The notes: generated by a model not told the origin, from the letters alone. A DNA stretch of 13,089 bases from Cytophagales bacterium (GCA_025455595.1 JALOMD010000019.1:1-13089), one strand, 5' to 3'; positions 1 to 7,029 are shown, numbered from the stretch's first letter. Numbers and translations: made by a program.

Positions 1-1
1 T

Positions 2-244
2 CTGCACAATCGTCTGTTGAACTATGGCTACGTAGTCACCGGTTCGCCTGCGCCCGGCACTACTGAGTTCGCATTCAAAGGCGGCCTCGGCATTACGGTG
101 CTGCTTACTGAGCGGGGACTGTATTTTCAGTCAAGTTTCGACACCAACGGCATCTTTGAAATCTCACAGACGGCCTCTGAATTCACTGACGACGACGCGT
201 TTGCCAAATACGACCCGCAGGCCGACGGATGGGAGGAATTCTGA
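2..244 (+). CDS. Unrecognised protein, C-terminal part (5' end outside the window)
   Basis: The reading frame is open from the first bases of the window and stops with TGA at 242-244, so about 80 C-terminal residues are visible. A TTG at position 17 is in frame, but nothing marks it as the true start and the frame continues upstream, so I treat the gene as truncated by the window edge. The visible part has alternating hydrophobic and glycine residues (GYVVTGSPAPG, GGLGITVLL), which fits a beta-rich fold. It ends with an acidic, polar tail (EFTDDDAFAKYDPQADGWEEF without the final residue is the characteristic stretch). There is no recognisable catalytic motif, membrane segment or sorting domain. 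A hairpin of the window's A family follows 8 bp after the stop. Family and function are unknown to me. Confidence 0.6.
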   Translation: MHNRLLNYGYVVTGSPAPGTTEFAFKGGLGITVLLTERGLYFQSSFDTNGIFEISQTASEFTDDDAFAKYDPQADGWEEF

Positions 245-251
245 AAGACAA

Positions 252-280
252 GCGTTTTAGGCAATTTCTGCCCAAAACGC
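252..280 (+). repeat. Solo A hairpin (copy A1)
   Basis: This is a 29-bp imperfect inverted repeat. GCGTTTTAGGC and GCCCAAAACGC pair at 10 of 11 positions around a 7-nt spacer. The same 11+7+11 layout occurs at 1890, 2038, 2364, 7023, 9413, 9560 and 9710 (28 bp at 2183), so it is a dispersed repeat and not a chance hairpin. It lies just after the stop of the first gene and could act as a terminator or mRNA-end structure, although it lacks a clean U-run. Confidence 0.75.
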
Positions 281-398
281 CACTACACAAATTCAACGAC
301 TACAGAACAAAAACGGCACAAGAATTGCGTCCGCAACGGCAACCGCCGCTGCAACCCGACAACCCACGACGCGTGCTGGCGGCCCACCGCTACACGCC

Positions 399-1799
399 AT
401 GAAAACCCGTACAAACTTCCTATTGGCGGCTTTTTTGCTGCACGCAGCCGTCTTCGCCCAATCCCCTGATTCTGTGTGGCTTTCGCTGGAGCCGGGCCAG
501 TTGATCTTTCCGGGAAACAACCTGTCCGTCGGACTGTCGTTTGCATCGGTACGCGGCGATACAGACCGGACACGCGGCTTGCTGGGCGGGCGGATACAGT
601 GGCGCAAACTGTACGTCGAGTCGTCGGTTGATGCGCGGGTGCGCAACGGCATTCTGCGCATTCCGCGTGACTTGTCGTTGGTCAAAAACCGCTATTTCAC
701 TGTACGCGTCTATGATCGGCGCAAAAAACGCCTCTATTACGAAGGCTCTGTTCCGTACAACTTTCCCGTCCGCGTCAAGCCGCAAATGCCCGCCGAATTC
801 ACGAAGGCACCCGGATTTCAAACGCCTTTTTCGCTGGCCGTGCAGTGGGACAACGACACCGTTACCACGGCGGACGGGCAGCGCGGCTTGTTGTCGCTGT
901 CCGATTTCAACTATTACGTCAAAGGTGGCGAAGTGGCCCGCAACCGGCTACACATTTCGCCTGACGTACAGCGGTTTGCCGACAACCACACGGTGGCCGT
1001 CTATGCCTCGGCCCGCGATTTCGTGATTCCCGAAAGCGAAGCCACGTCTTTCCTGCTCGACTACAAGGCCCGCTACCGGTTTGCCCGTTTCGGATGGCGG
1101 GGTTCCGACGGGTGGAACGGCGGCTCCGGCCAATGCGGCCCCACGGGTGGACGCGGCGGCGACGGGGGTTGGGGCGCACCCGGCGACGACGGGCACCGAG
1201 GCCCCGACTTGCGGGTGGAAATGGACGCGCATTTCGACGAAACGCTACAGGCCACGCTGGTGGACGTAAAAGTGACTGACCTGAACGGCGGCTCCAGGAT
1301 TTGGTACCGCGTCAACGCCGAGCAGGGGAAGGTTCGGGTGGAGTCGCAGGGCGGAAGCGGCGGCGACGGAGGCCGGGGTGGCAACGGCGGCGACGGCGGA
1401 CGAGGCGAAGACGGACGCGAGGAAAAAATACGCAAGAAGGTGAACGACAGCACTTTCGTTGAAGAAACCATCCGGCACCGGGGCGGGCCGGGCGGCGACG
1501 GCGGCAACGGCGGCAACGGTGGCCCCGGCGGTTTCGGCGGCGACGGCGGCGACATTTACGTGTCTTACACCGCCGCCGCCCGGCCGTATTTGCACGTGCT
1601 CGAAGCCCGCAGTTCGGGCGGCAGCGGCGGGTCGGGCGGTTTCGGCGGCTCGGCGGGCAGTGGCGGCAGCGGTGGCCGGGGCGAACCCGGCGGCCGCAAC
1701 GGTTGCAGCGGACGGTCGGGCGGTAACGGCCCGTGGGGGCAGTCGGGACGCGACGGACAGGTGCGGCTTAGGCTCGTGCCAGCCTTGGAAGATGAGTAA
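399..1799 (+). CDS. Secreted glycine-rich protein with collagen-like Gly-X-Y blocks
   Basis: The 466-residue protein starts with a signal peptide: MKTRTN, a hydrophobic core (FLLAAFLLHAAVF) and a likely cleavage near AFA/QS at residue 20. Residues about 25-230 are a non-repetitive, beta-rich region. The rest alternates Gly-X-Y triplet blocks with short beta-like linkers. The blocks are roughly 232-270 (about 13 triplets), 318-339, 362-386 and 407-453; in the last, the glycine register shifts. Many triplets are GGX (GGD, GGN, GGR, GGS). A charged insert with EEKIRKK separates blocks two and three. Gly-X-Y runs are the hallmark of collagen-like triple helices, but bacterial GGX-rich proteins need not form them. 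Export or cell-surface location is inferred from the signal peptide; I see no C-terminal sorting domain. The ATG at 399 is chosen because it gives the signal peptide directly. The gene seems monocistronic: repeat-rich DNA lies on both sides. Function is unknown. Confidence 0.85.
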   Translation: MKTRTNFLLAAFLLHAAVFAQSPDSVWLSLEPGQLIFPGNNLSVGLSFASVRGDTDRTRGLLGGRIQWRKLYVESSVDARVRNGILRIPRDLSLVKNRYFTVRVYDRRKKRLYYEGSVPYNFPVRVKPQMPAEFTKAPGFQTPFSLAVQWDNDTVTTADGQRGLLSLSDFNYYVKGGEVARNRLHISPDVQRFADNHTVAVYASARDFVIPESEATSFLLDYKARYRFARFGWRGSDGWNGGSGQCGPTGGRGGDGGWGAPGDDGHRGPDLRVEMDAHFDETLQATLVDVKVTDLNGGSRIWYRVNAEQGKVRVESQGGSGGDGGRGGNGGDGGRGEDGREEKIRKKVNDSTFVEETIRHRGGPGGDGGNGGNGGPGGFGGDGGDIYVSYTAAARPYLHVLEARSSGGSGGSGGFGGSAGSGGSGGRGEPGGRNGCSGRSGGNGPWGQSGRDGQVRLRLVPALEDE

Positions 1800-1817
1800 A
1801 GTGAAGCCTTGCCCCGG

Positions 1818-1833
1818 CCCTCCAAGGGGAGGG
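1818..1833 (+). other. Small GC-rich hairpin
   Basis: CCCTCC and GGAGGG pair around AAGG, 19 bp after the stop of the collagen-like gene. It has no U-run, so it is weak as a terminator by itself. A better candidate lies at 1870. Confidence 0.4.
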
Positions 1834-1869
1834 AGAAAAGATTTCGGAATGCGGATTTCGGAAAGGCGT

Positions 1870-1897
1870 TCCCGCCGATTGCGGGATTTGCGTTTTG
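1870..1897 (+). terminator. Candidate intrinsic terminator after the collagen-like gene
   Basis: TCCCGC and GCGGGA form a perfect 6-bp stem with a 5-nt loop (1870-1886). The T-rich stretch TTTGCGTTTTG follows. Those T's are the first arm of repeat element R1, so the terminator and the repeat run into each other. Confidence 0.45.
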
Positions 1898-2210
1898 AGC
1901 AAAAAACGCCCAAAACGCCTGAAACGCTCTGCTGGCGTCACGCCTCGGCGTGATGCCTAAACACAGACCAGCGTCCGCTGGTTGCGAGCCTTTGGCTCGC
2001 AAGAATCGCCACTACGCCGAGGCATGAAACGTGAAAGGCGTTTCAAGAGATTTTTGCCTAAAACGCTTGTTTCTACTTTTCATTGAATCAGCCTTTGCAA
2101 ACCTGTCGGTTTGCGACCAGCGGACGCTGGTCAATTACAAGGCATCACGCCGAGGCGTGACACCAGCAGAGCCAGCAGAGTACCGTTTTGGACAAAAACG
2201 CCTGAAACGG
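1890..2210 (-). repeat. Nested-palindrome element R1 (321 bp)
   Basis: The element is built from hairpins in mirror order. Left arm: A 1890-1918; B 1934-1957 (GGCGTCACGCC, TC, GGCGTGATGCC); C 1966-1983 (GACCAGCG, TC, CGCTGGTT); D 1984-2000 (GCGAGCC, TTT, GGCTCGC). A core at 2001-2096 contains another A-type hairpin at 2038-2066. Right arm: D' 2097-2114 (GCAAACC, TGTC, GGTTTGC); C' 2115-2132; B' 2141-2164; A' 2183-2210. The reverse complement of the core aligns with the core of R2 (9526-9625) through shared words such as CTGAT, AGAAA, GCAAAAA, CCTTTC and CTCGG, so R1 is a second copy in the opposite orientation. No coding capacity is evident. It may be a non-autonomous mobile or REP-cluster element; nothing in the window shows what moves it. 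Confidence 0.85.
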
Positions 2211-2363
2211 CTTGTGTACTGAAATGCGTTCGGAACATTTTTTGTCGAATCCACACAGGCCGTCTATTTGCTGCTCAAAAGCAATTCTGCTGAAATTCTC
2301 TGTAGGGACTGAGAAAAGCAGCAAATAATAACACAGCGAATACACAGGCTCGCCACCATAGAG

Positions 2364-2392
2364 GCGTTTTGGGTAAAAAACGGCCAAAACGG
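2364..2392 (+). repeat. Solo A hairpin (copy A5)
   Basis: This is another 29-bp A unit, with a GCGTTTTGGGT left arm, an AAAAAAC spacer and a GGCCAAAACGG right arm. It lies about 150 bp past R1 and directly before a heptamer array. It has no B, C or D partners, so it is either a solo insertion or a remnant. Confidence 0.65.
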
Positions 2393-2397
2393 TTTTT

Positions 2398-2439
2398 GAA
2401 TTCAGCGTTCTGCCTTCTGCATTCCGACCTCTGACCTGC
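2398..2439 (+). repeat. Degenerate heptamer array
   Basis: Six consecutive 7-bp units read GAATTCA, GCGTTCT, GCCTTCT, GCATTCC, GACCTCT and GACCTGC. The 7-bp period is regular, while the unit sequence drifts along the array. It sits in non-coding DNA. The function is unknown; slippage-driven growth is the usual explanation for such arrays. Confidence 0.55.
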
Positions 2440-2874
2440 ATCCGTAGTCGGCTCGCTTTGGTTTCGCAGAAACGGACAAAATCACTTGCATGTTTTCCCG
2501 CGCAAATGTTCACACGCATTGGGTTTGGGAATCGTTTTCCAAGGCGCAAGCATTTTACAAAGGCAAAACCGCCAATGGCTCAAGAACCGCCGGCATTCGG
2601 ATAAAAATTATGCATGATTTCATAAATTTAACAGACTTGGCAGCAGAACCGGTTTCTACGCGTGCGTTGCGCAATTCTTCGCCGTCTCCTACCCGACTCC
2701 CTGTCAAAACACCAAGGCCGACTCCCGAAAAACACCGGCCGAACAACCGCAGATTTGTGTAAGCACTCAAACGAATATCCTTGCTGCAAAACAACAGCAG
2801 GCGGTCTGTTGCAAATCGCAAAAACATTGATACATTTGGCATGCGTTGGATGTACTCGTGCATCTTATACCAAC

Positions 2875-2909
2875 TTTGAATGCTGAATGCCGAATTTTGA
2901 ATAATGAAT
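2875..2909 (+). repeat. Heptamer array ending in GAAT
   Basis: Five consecutive 7-bp units read TTTGAAT, GCTGAAT, GCCGAAT, TTTGAAT and AATGAAT. In reverse complement they read ATTCNNN, resembling the GCNTTCN units of the array at 2398-2439 in opposite orientation. Confidence 0.6.
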
Positions 2910-3134
2910 TGACCGAAAATCAAGGGCTTGCAAATGCGGAATACGCGGTCAATCTTTGAATTTGGTTTTAAAAAGTGATTGCATGTTTTCAGGATTTGAA
3001 GTTGCCGGTTTTCAAGCAATTCATCATTCGGCGTTACGCATTCGATAAGTACTTGACAGAAATCAGTTTGCATTATTTCTGGCGCACAAAATCGTTGAAA
3101 GCAGCCGACTATCGGTTCTTTGCAACTCTATTTT

Positions 3135-3155
3135 GACTGACCACTGACGACTCTG
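3135..3155 (+). repeat. Short heptamer array
   Basis: Three 7-bp units read GACTGAC, CACTGAC and GACTCTG. It is short enough to be chance alone. It is listed because it shares the 7-bp period of the other arrays here. Confidence 0.35.
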
Positions 3156-3292
3156 TACTTATTCAAAATTGATCTTACAATCTTAGGCAGCATAATACCG
3201 CCATTGCTGCATTTTTTCGATTGCTTTTGTGACGTGTTTCAATCAGCCGCCAAGCTTCTGCCTCAGGCTTGACGCAACAGGTCGAATCAAGT

Positions 3293-6148
3293 ATGAATCC
3301 TGACAAGACAAGTGTTCCAATCGTTGGCAGCACACCTTCGTCCGATGCTGTCCCATGTGCCGGTTTTTTGTCCGGCGGGGGCGAGATGGGCCGCCTTGTG
3401 CGTAACCGCGACTGGTCGCAGACACCGCTGGGAACCATTGAAACGTGGCCGCCGAGTTTGCTGACCACGCTGGGCATTGTGCTCAACTCCCGTTTCCCAA
3501 TGATGCTGCTTTGGGGCGAAGAACTGCTGTGCTTTTACAACGACGCGTTTCGCCCCAGCCTCGGCACCGTTGGCAAGCATCCGGCCATCCTTGGCTTGGC
3601 GGCCCGGCTCGCCTTGCCCGAAAACTGGCATGTCGTCGGGCCGCTTCTCAATCAGGTAATGCGTTCGGCCGAGCCTGTATGGAAGGAAGACTTCTTGGTG
3701 CCCTTGCAACGCAACGGGCAACTGCAAGAAACCTATTGGACATTCAGTTGCAGCCCCGTCACTGACGAGGCGGGCCACGCGGCGGGCGTTTTTGTAACCT
3801 GTACCGAAACCACGGCCAAAATGGCCGAGCTACAGGCTGCCCGGTCGGCCAGCCAGCGGTTTGCCGACATGGTGATGCAGGCCCCGGTGGCCATTGCCGT
3901 TTTTCGCGGCCCCGAATTCATTGCCGAAATCGCCAACGATGCCTATTTGCCGTTGGTGGACAAAACACGCGACGAATTTATCGGCAAGCCCATGTTCGAA
4001 TCGGTGCCCAGTGTCCGCGCCGCCATCGAGCCGCTGGTGCGCGAGGTGGTGCGCACCGGCAAATCCATACGCCTACAGGAAATCGAGCTGACGTTGCGCC
4101 GCCATGACCGCGACGAAACCTGTTGGTTCAACTTGGTTTACGAACCGCTGCGCGAAACAGACGGCACGGTGGACGGCTTTATGGTGACGGCCACCGAGGT
4201 GACAAACCAAGTGTTGGCCCGCCGCCAAGCCGAGCAGAAAGAGGCCGGCCTGCGCAAGGCCCGCGACCAGTTTGAACTCAGCATCGCGGCGGGCAACGTG
4301 GGGCTGTGGCACTGGGACGCACAAAACCAAGCACTGAACTGGAGCCGGCAACAAGAAGCCCTGTACGGCTTGTCCGCAGGAGAGTTTGGCGGCACCTTGG
4401 CCGATTTCCACCAGTTCGTGTTTCCCGAAGATCTCGCGGCGATGCTCACGAACCCCGCATCGGATTTGGCACAGAGCGGCGAGGCAGCCTACGAGTTTCG
4501 CATCCGACGCACGGACGGAGCCATCCGGTGGATTCAAGCCCGCAGCCGTACTTTGTACAACGACAACGGCGTGCTCGAATACATAACCGGTATCAACATT
4601 GACATTACAGAGCAACGCCGGGCCGAAGAAGCCCTGCGCGAGTCGGAGAACCGGCTGCGATTGGCGTTGGAATCGGCAAACATGGGCATACACGTATGGA
4701 ACATTGCCGAAAACACCTTGTATTGGGACGACCGGCTGCGGGAAATGTGGGACATCGGGCCGGACGATACCGTAACCTACGAGCTGTTTGTGAACGGCCT
4801 GCACCCCGAAGACCGCCAAAAGGTGCAAGCCGCCGTTAACCAAGCCCTTGACCCGCAGGGCAACGGCCAGTACGTGGCCGAGTACCGGGTGATTGACCGG
4901 AAAACCGCCGCAATCCGTTGGGTCTTGGCTACAGGCCGCGTGTTCTTTGAAAACGGCGTTCCGGTGCGCTTGGTGGGCACGGCCCGCGACATTACCGAAC
5001 GAACCGAAGCCGAGGAAAAACTGCGCGAAAGCGAAAACCGTTTCCGGGTCTTGGCAGAGACACTGCCCCAAATGGTGTGGATGAGTGAAGCGGACGGACG
5101 GACGGAATATACATCAGGACGCTGGAAAGAATACTTTGGCATCGAAGATTCGCAGCAGGCCTGGCGCACCAAGGTGCATCCTGACGACCAAGAGCCGATC
5201 ATGACCGCATGGGGCAAACACTTTGCCGCCAAATTGCCGTTTCGGTACGAGGTGCGTCTGCAAAGCAAAGACGGCGGATACCGGTGGCACTACTCCATTG
5301 CCGAGCCGGTGAAAAACGAACAGGGCGAAACCGTGAAATGGATAGGTGCCCTCACCGACATCGACGACCAGAAGACGTTTGCCGAGAAACTGGAACGCGA
5401 GGTGGCCGAACGCACCCGCGAACTGGCCGCCGCCAACGACGAACTCACCCGTAGCAACCACGACTTGCAGCAGTTTGCCCATGTCACCAGCCACGACTTG
5501 CAAGAGCCGCTGCGCAAAATCAAGGTGTTCACCGGATTATTGCAGAAAGAGTCGGACTGTGTGCTGTCAGCGCAAGGCCTGCTGTACCTCGACAAAGTGC
5601 GCCACGCCACCGAACGGGTGCAAGCCATGATTGACGGCGTGCTGGCGTACTCGAAAGTGCGGGCCAGCGGGCAGAATGTCGAGATGGTTGACTTGAACGC
5701 AGTCGTCGCCAATGCTTGCAACGACTTGGAAATACTGATCGGGCAGAAAAACGCCCGCATCGAAACCGAGCCGCTGCCTGTACTGGCAGGCTCGCCGGTG
5801 CTGCTGCACCAGTTGTTCTATAACCTGATCCATAACGCCCTCAAGTTTTCCAGGCCAGGCGTGCCACCGTTGGTTGCCGTTCGCAGCCTGCCGTCCAAAT
5901 CCGAAACGGTTACCGTCGAGGTGCGGGATAACGGCATCGGCTTCGAGCCGGAGTATGCCGAGCGGATTTTCGACACGTTTGTGCGGCTCAACCCCAAGGA
6001 CACTTACGAGGGCACAGGCCTGGGCTTGGCCCTGTGCAAGAAGATAGCCCAACGCCACGGCGGCACCATCCGCGCCACGGCCACGCTTGGGCAAGGGGCC
6101 GTGTTCGCCGTCACACTGCCGCTGCAACAGGTTTTGAATGTGATTTAG
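3293..6148 (+). CDS. Soluble five-PAS sensor histidine kinase
   Basis: The protein is about 951 residues. Five PAS/PAC-type domains run in tandem, beginning near residues 58 (SRFPMMLLWG), 188 (RFADMVMQAPVAI), 325 (GNVGLWHWD), 452 (ANMGIHVWN) and 582 (LPQMVWMSEADG). Several close with PAC ends such as ITGINIDITEQ and GTARDITER. A helical linker with an ERTRELAAANDEL segment leads to HisKA, whose phospho-accepting histidine is H734 in SHDLQEPLRK. The ATPase domain shows the N box (N844, NLIHNALKFS), G1 (D879, DNGIGF), the F box (IFDTFVRL) and G2 (GTGLGLAL from 907). There is no signal peptide or membrane helix, so it should be cytosolic. It has no receiver domain and no adjacent response regulator. 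An in-frame TTG at 3269 would add eight residues; I prefer the ATG at 3293, which has AGG about 10 bp upstream. The TAG stop falls on the first bases of a 143-bp repeat. The ligand is unknown. Confidence 0.93.
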   Translation: MNPDKTSVPIVGSTPSSDAVPCAGFLSGGGEMGRLVRNRDWSQTPLGTIETWPPSLLTTLGIVLNSRFPMMLLWGEELLCFYNDAFRPSLGTVGKHPAILGLAARLALPENWHVVGPLLNQVMRSAEPVWKEDFLVPLQRNGQLQETYWTFSCSPVTDEAGHAAGVFVTCTETTAKMAELQAARSASQRFADMVMQAPVAIAVFRGPEFIAEIANDAYLPLVDKTRDEFIGKPMFESVPSVRAAIEPLVREVVRTGKSIRLQEIELTLRRHDRDETCWFNLVYEPLRETDGTVDGFMVTATEVTNQVLARRQAEQKEAGLRKARDQFELSIAAGNVGLWHWDAQNQALNWSRQQEALYGLSAGEFGGTLADFHQFVFPEDLAAMLTNPASDLAQSGEAAYEFRIRRTDGAIRWIQARSRTLYNDNGVLEYITGINIDITEQRRAEEALRESENRLRLALESANMGIHVWNIAENTLYWDDRLREMWDIGPDDTVTYELFVNGLHPEDRQKVQAAVNQALDPQGNGQYVAEYRVIDRKTAAIRWVLATGRVFFENGVPVRLVGTARDITERTEAEEKLRESENRFRVLAETLPQMVWMSEADGRTEYTSGRWKEYFGIEDSQQAWRTKVHPDDQEPIMTAWGKHFAAKLPFRYEVRLQSKDGGYRWHYSIAEPVKNEQGETVKWIGALTDIDDQKTFAEKLEREVAERTRELAAANDELTRSNHDLQQFAHVTSHDLQEPLRKIKVFTGLLQKESDCVLSAQGLLYLDKVRHATERVQAMIDGVLAYSKVRASGQNVEMVDLNAVVANACNDLEILIGQKNARIETEPLPVLAGSPVLLHQLFYNLIHNALKFSRPGVPPLVAVRSLPSKSETVTVEVRDNGIGFEPEYAERIFDTFVRLNPKDTYEGTGLGLALCKKIAQRHGGTIRATATLGQGAVFAVTLPLQQVLNVI

Positions 6149-6289
6149 AAGCTGTTTGCGTTACTTTTTCGAAGCCGAGAAGAGCGGATTTTGGATCGAG
6201 GCGCGTGTCAAGCCAACCGCCTGCCCCGATGTGTCGGGGGCGCAGCCGAAAGGCCTTTGCAGCCCGAAAAATTAACGCAGACAGCTTCT
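6147..6289. repeat. 143-bp element with 25-bp terminal inverted repeats
   Basis: The left end (6147-6171) begins AGAAGCTGTTTGCGTTA; the right end (6265-6289) finishes TTAACGCAGACAGCTTCT. As inverted repeats they match at 23 of 25 positions. The interior is non-coding and includes a CCCCGA/TCGGGG hairpin near 6224-6239. The layout is that of a miniature inverted-repeat element or a long stem structure. Its left terminus supplies the last two bases of the upstream kinase's TAG stop. No target duplication is obvious. It could also serve as the transcription end of the kinase gene. Confidence 0.65.
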
Positions 6290-6303
6290 TACACAGGCTA
6301 TGA

Positions 6304-6440
6304 CTTTCGCTTACCGCAAAAAGAAACGGTGGTTGTAACTCCGAATGTTATTCGGAGTCCCACGCCGTGGCGTGGGTGTTCTGTGGCGGAAACACGCTTT
6401 CGCGTGTTCTCCGAATGCCATTCGGAGTTACAAGCGAAAG
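6304..6440. repeat. Cluster of four palindromes inside an inverted repeat
   Basis: Outer arms TTGTAACTCCGAATG (6333-6347) and CATTCGGAGTTACAA (6419-6433) are perfect inverted repeats. A further pair, CTTTCGCTT (6304-6312) and AAGCGAAAG (6432-6440), lies outside them. Within the arms are small hairpins: CTCCGAAT/ATTCGGAG at 6340-6357, CCCACGCC/GGCGTGGG at 6359-6376, AACACGC/GCGTGTT at 6391-6408, and CTCCGAAT/ATTCGGAG again at 6409-6427. The construction resembles R1 and R2 in style, but the sequences differ. It is non-coding and lies just upstream of the histone-like gene's promoter. Confidence 0.7.
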
Positions 6441-6467
6441 CCCTGCAAGCTTTTCGCAGCAGTCCAA

Positions 6468-6506
6468 TGTTAAACGATTGTTAATTTAATGTTAAGTTAA
6501 TGTTAA
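6468..6506 (+). promoter_or_regulatory. Four TGTTAA boxes at exact 11-bp spacing
   Basis: TGTTAA occurs at 6468, 6479, 6490 and 6501, each 11 bp after the last, so all boxes face nearly the same side of the helix. The last box lies about 25 bp upstream of the -7 motif, where the -33 element should be. This fits a cooperative regulator site or an AT-rich upstream activating sequence for the histone-like gene. The protein that binds is not known. Confidence 0.55.
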
Positions 6507-6525
6507 CAAAACGAAAAAGATTATA

Positions 6526-6533
6526 TAGTTTTG
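6526..6533 (+). promoter_or_regulatory. Bacteroidota -7 promoter element for the histone-like gene
   Basis: TAGTTTTG matches the Bacteroidota sigma consensus TAnnTTTG. It lies in very AT-rich DNA and would put the transcript start near 6540, about 40 bp before the ATG. No clear TTG stands at -33; TGTTAA box 4 occupies that place, so transcription may depend on an activator. Confidence 0.65.
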
Positions 6534-6579
6534 CGGCTCAGTTACTACTTTTAAAACTTCTAAACTTTAATCCAAAAAC

Positions 6580-6966
6580 ATGCTGCCCCATATGGAACAA
6601 TCCAAAACTGCGAAGAAGCCCCGCAAAGAAGCAACTCCCAAAATCGCAACCACCGATGCCAAAGGGTTGAAAAAACAATTGGTGGAAACGTTGACCGAAA
6701 AAATACTGGAAGTAGCCAAGCAGGAAGCATTTGCCACGCAACTGGCCTCCGGCGACCTGAAATTGAAGAAATTGGCCCGCAAGGCCGCCAAGGAAGTTGC
6801 CAAAACCTTGGACAAGGCAAAGCCGAAACCTGCTCCGAAAAAGGCGGCGGCCCCGAAAAAAGAAGCAAAAAAAGAATCGAAGAAGGAGAAAACAAAAGCG
6901 TCTGCAAAGGCAAAACCAAAGCCGACAACCGGCAAACCGGCCAAAACAGGCAAGGCTGCCGCTTGA
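6580..6966 (+). CDS. Histone H1-like Lys/Ala-rich DNA-binding protein
   Basis: This is a 128-residue, highly basic protein. Residues about 25-75 form a probable helical region (KGLKKQLVETLTEKILEVAK, then KLKKLARKAAKEVAKTL). The remainder is a disordered Lys/Ala/Pro tail with repeated AKPKP, PKKAA and KKE words, like the tail of eukaryotic H1 and the bacterial Hc1-type proteins. Such proteins bind DNA without sequence specificity and compact the nucleoid; that role is inferred from composition. A second in-frame ATG at 6592 would give a start of MEQSKTAKK. I kept 6580 because it directly follows an A-rich leader, but either is possible. The gene has its own promoter at 6526 and a strong terminator at 6992, so it looks monocistronic. 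An unrelated low-complexity basic protein cannot be excluded. Confidence 0.82.
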   Translation: MLPHMEQSKTAKKPRKEATPKIATTDAKGLKKQLVETLTEKILEVAKQEAFATQLASGDLKLKKLARKAAKEVAKTLDKAKPKPAPKKAAAPKKEAKKESKKEKTKASAKAKPKPTTGKPAKTGKAAA

Positions 6967-6991
6967 CTTGTCGCACAAGTACTGTGAATCT

Positions 6992-7029
6992 GCCACACGC
7001 CCCGCCGCAAACGGGGCGTGTGGCGTTTT
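6992..7029 (+). terminator. Strong intrinsic terminator after the histone-like gene
   Basis: A perfect 12-bp stem, GCCACACGCCCC (6992-7003) with GGGGCGTGTGGC (7013-7024), has a 9-nt loop and is followed by GTTTT. It lies 25 bp past the stop codon. The final GC of the stem and the T-run are also the start of an A hairpin. Confidence 0.8.

Larger units (their letters stand above)
2440..3292. other. Non-coding stretch before the PAS kinase
   Basis: I see no gene here on either strand. The longest open frame (2555-3073, minus strand) translates heptamer-repeat DNA and has no protein-like character. The stretch holds small heptamer arrays at 2875-2909 and 3135-3155. I could not find a convincing TAnnTTTG promoter for the kinase. 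It may use a non-consensus promoter in the AT-rich DNA at about 3160-3240. Confidence 0.5.

Noticed and set aside
1073..1555. Proline-rich minus-strand open frame
   Set aside because: It is the antisense shadow of the Gly-X-Y repeats: GGC/GCC codons read as Pro on the other strand.
2145..2549. 134-codon minus-strand open frame
   Set aside because: It runs through the right arm of R1, a solo A hairpin and a heptamer array, so it is a translation of repeats.
2555..3073. 172-codon open frame on the minus strand in the long gap
   Set aside because: Part of it translates the heptamer array (IIQNSAFSIQSW), composition is not protein-like, no domain is recognisable and base use differs from the real genes.
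3269..3292. TTG start giving eight extra residues to the PAS kinase
   Set aside because: The ATG at 3293 is the better start codon and has AGG at a suitable distance; the extra residues add no domain.
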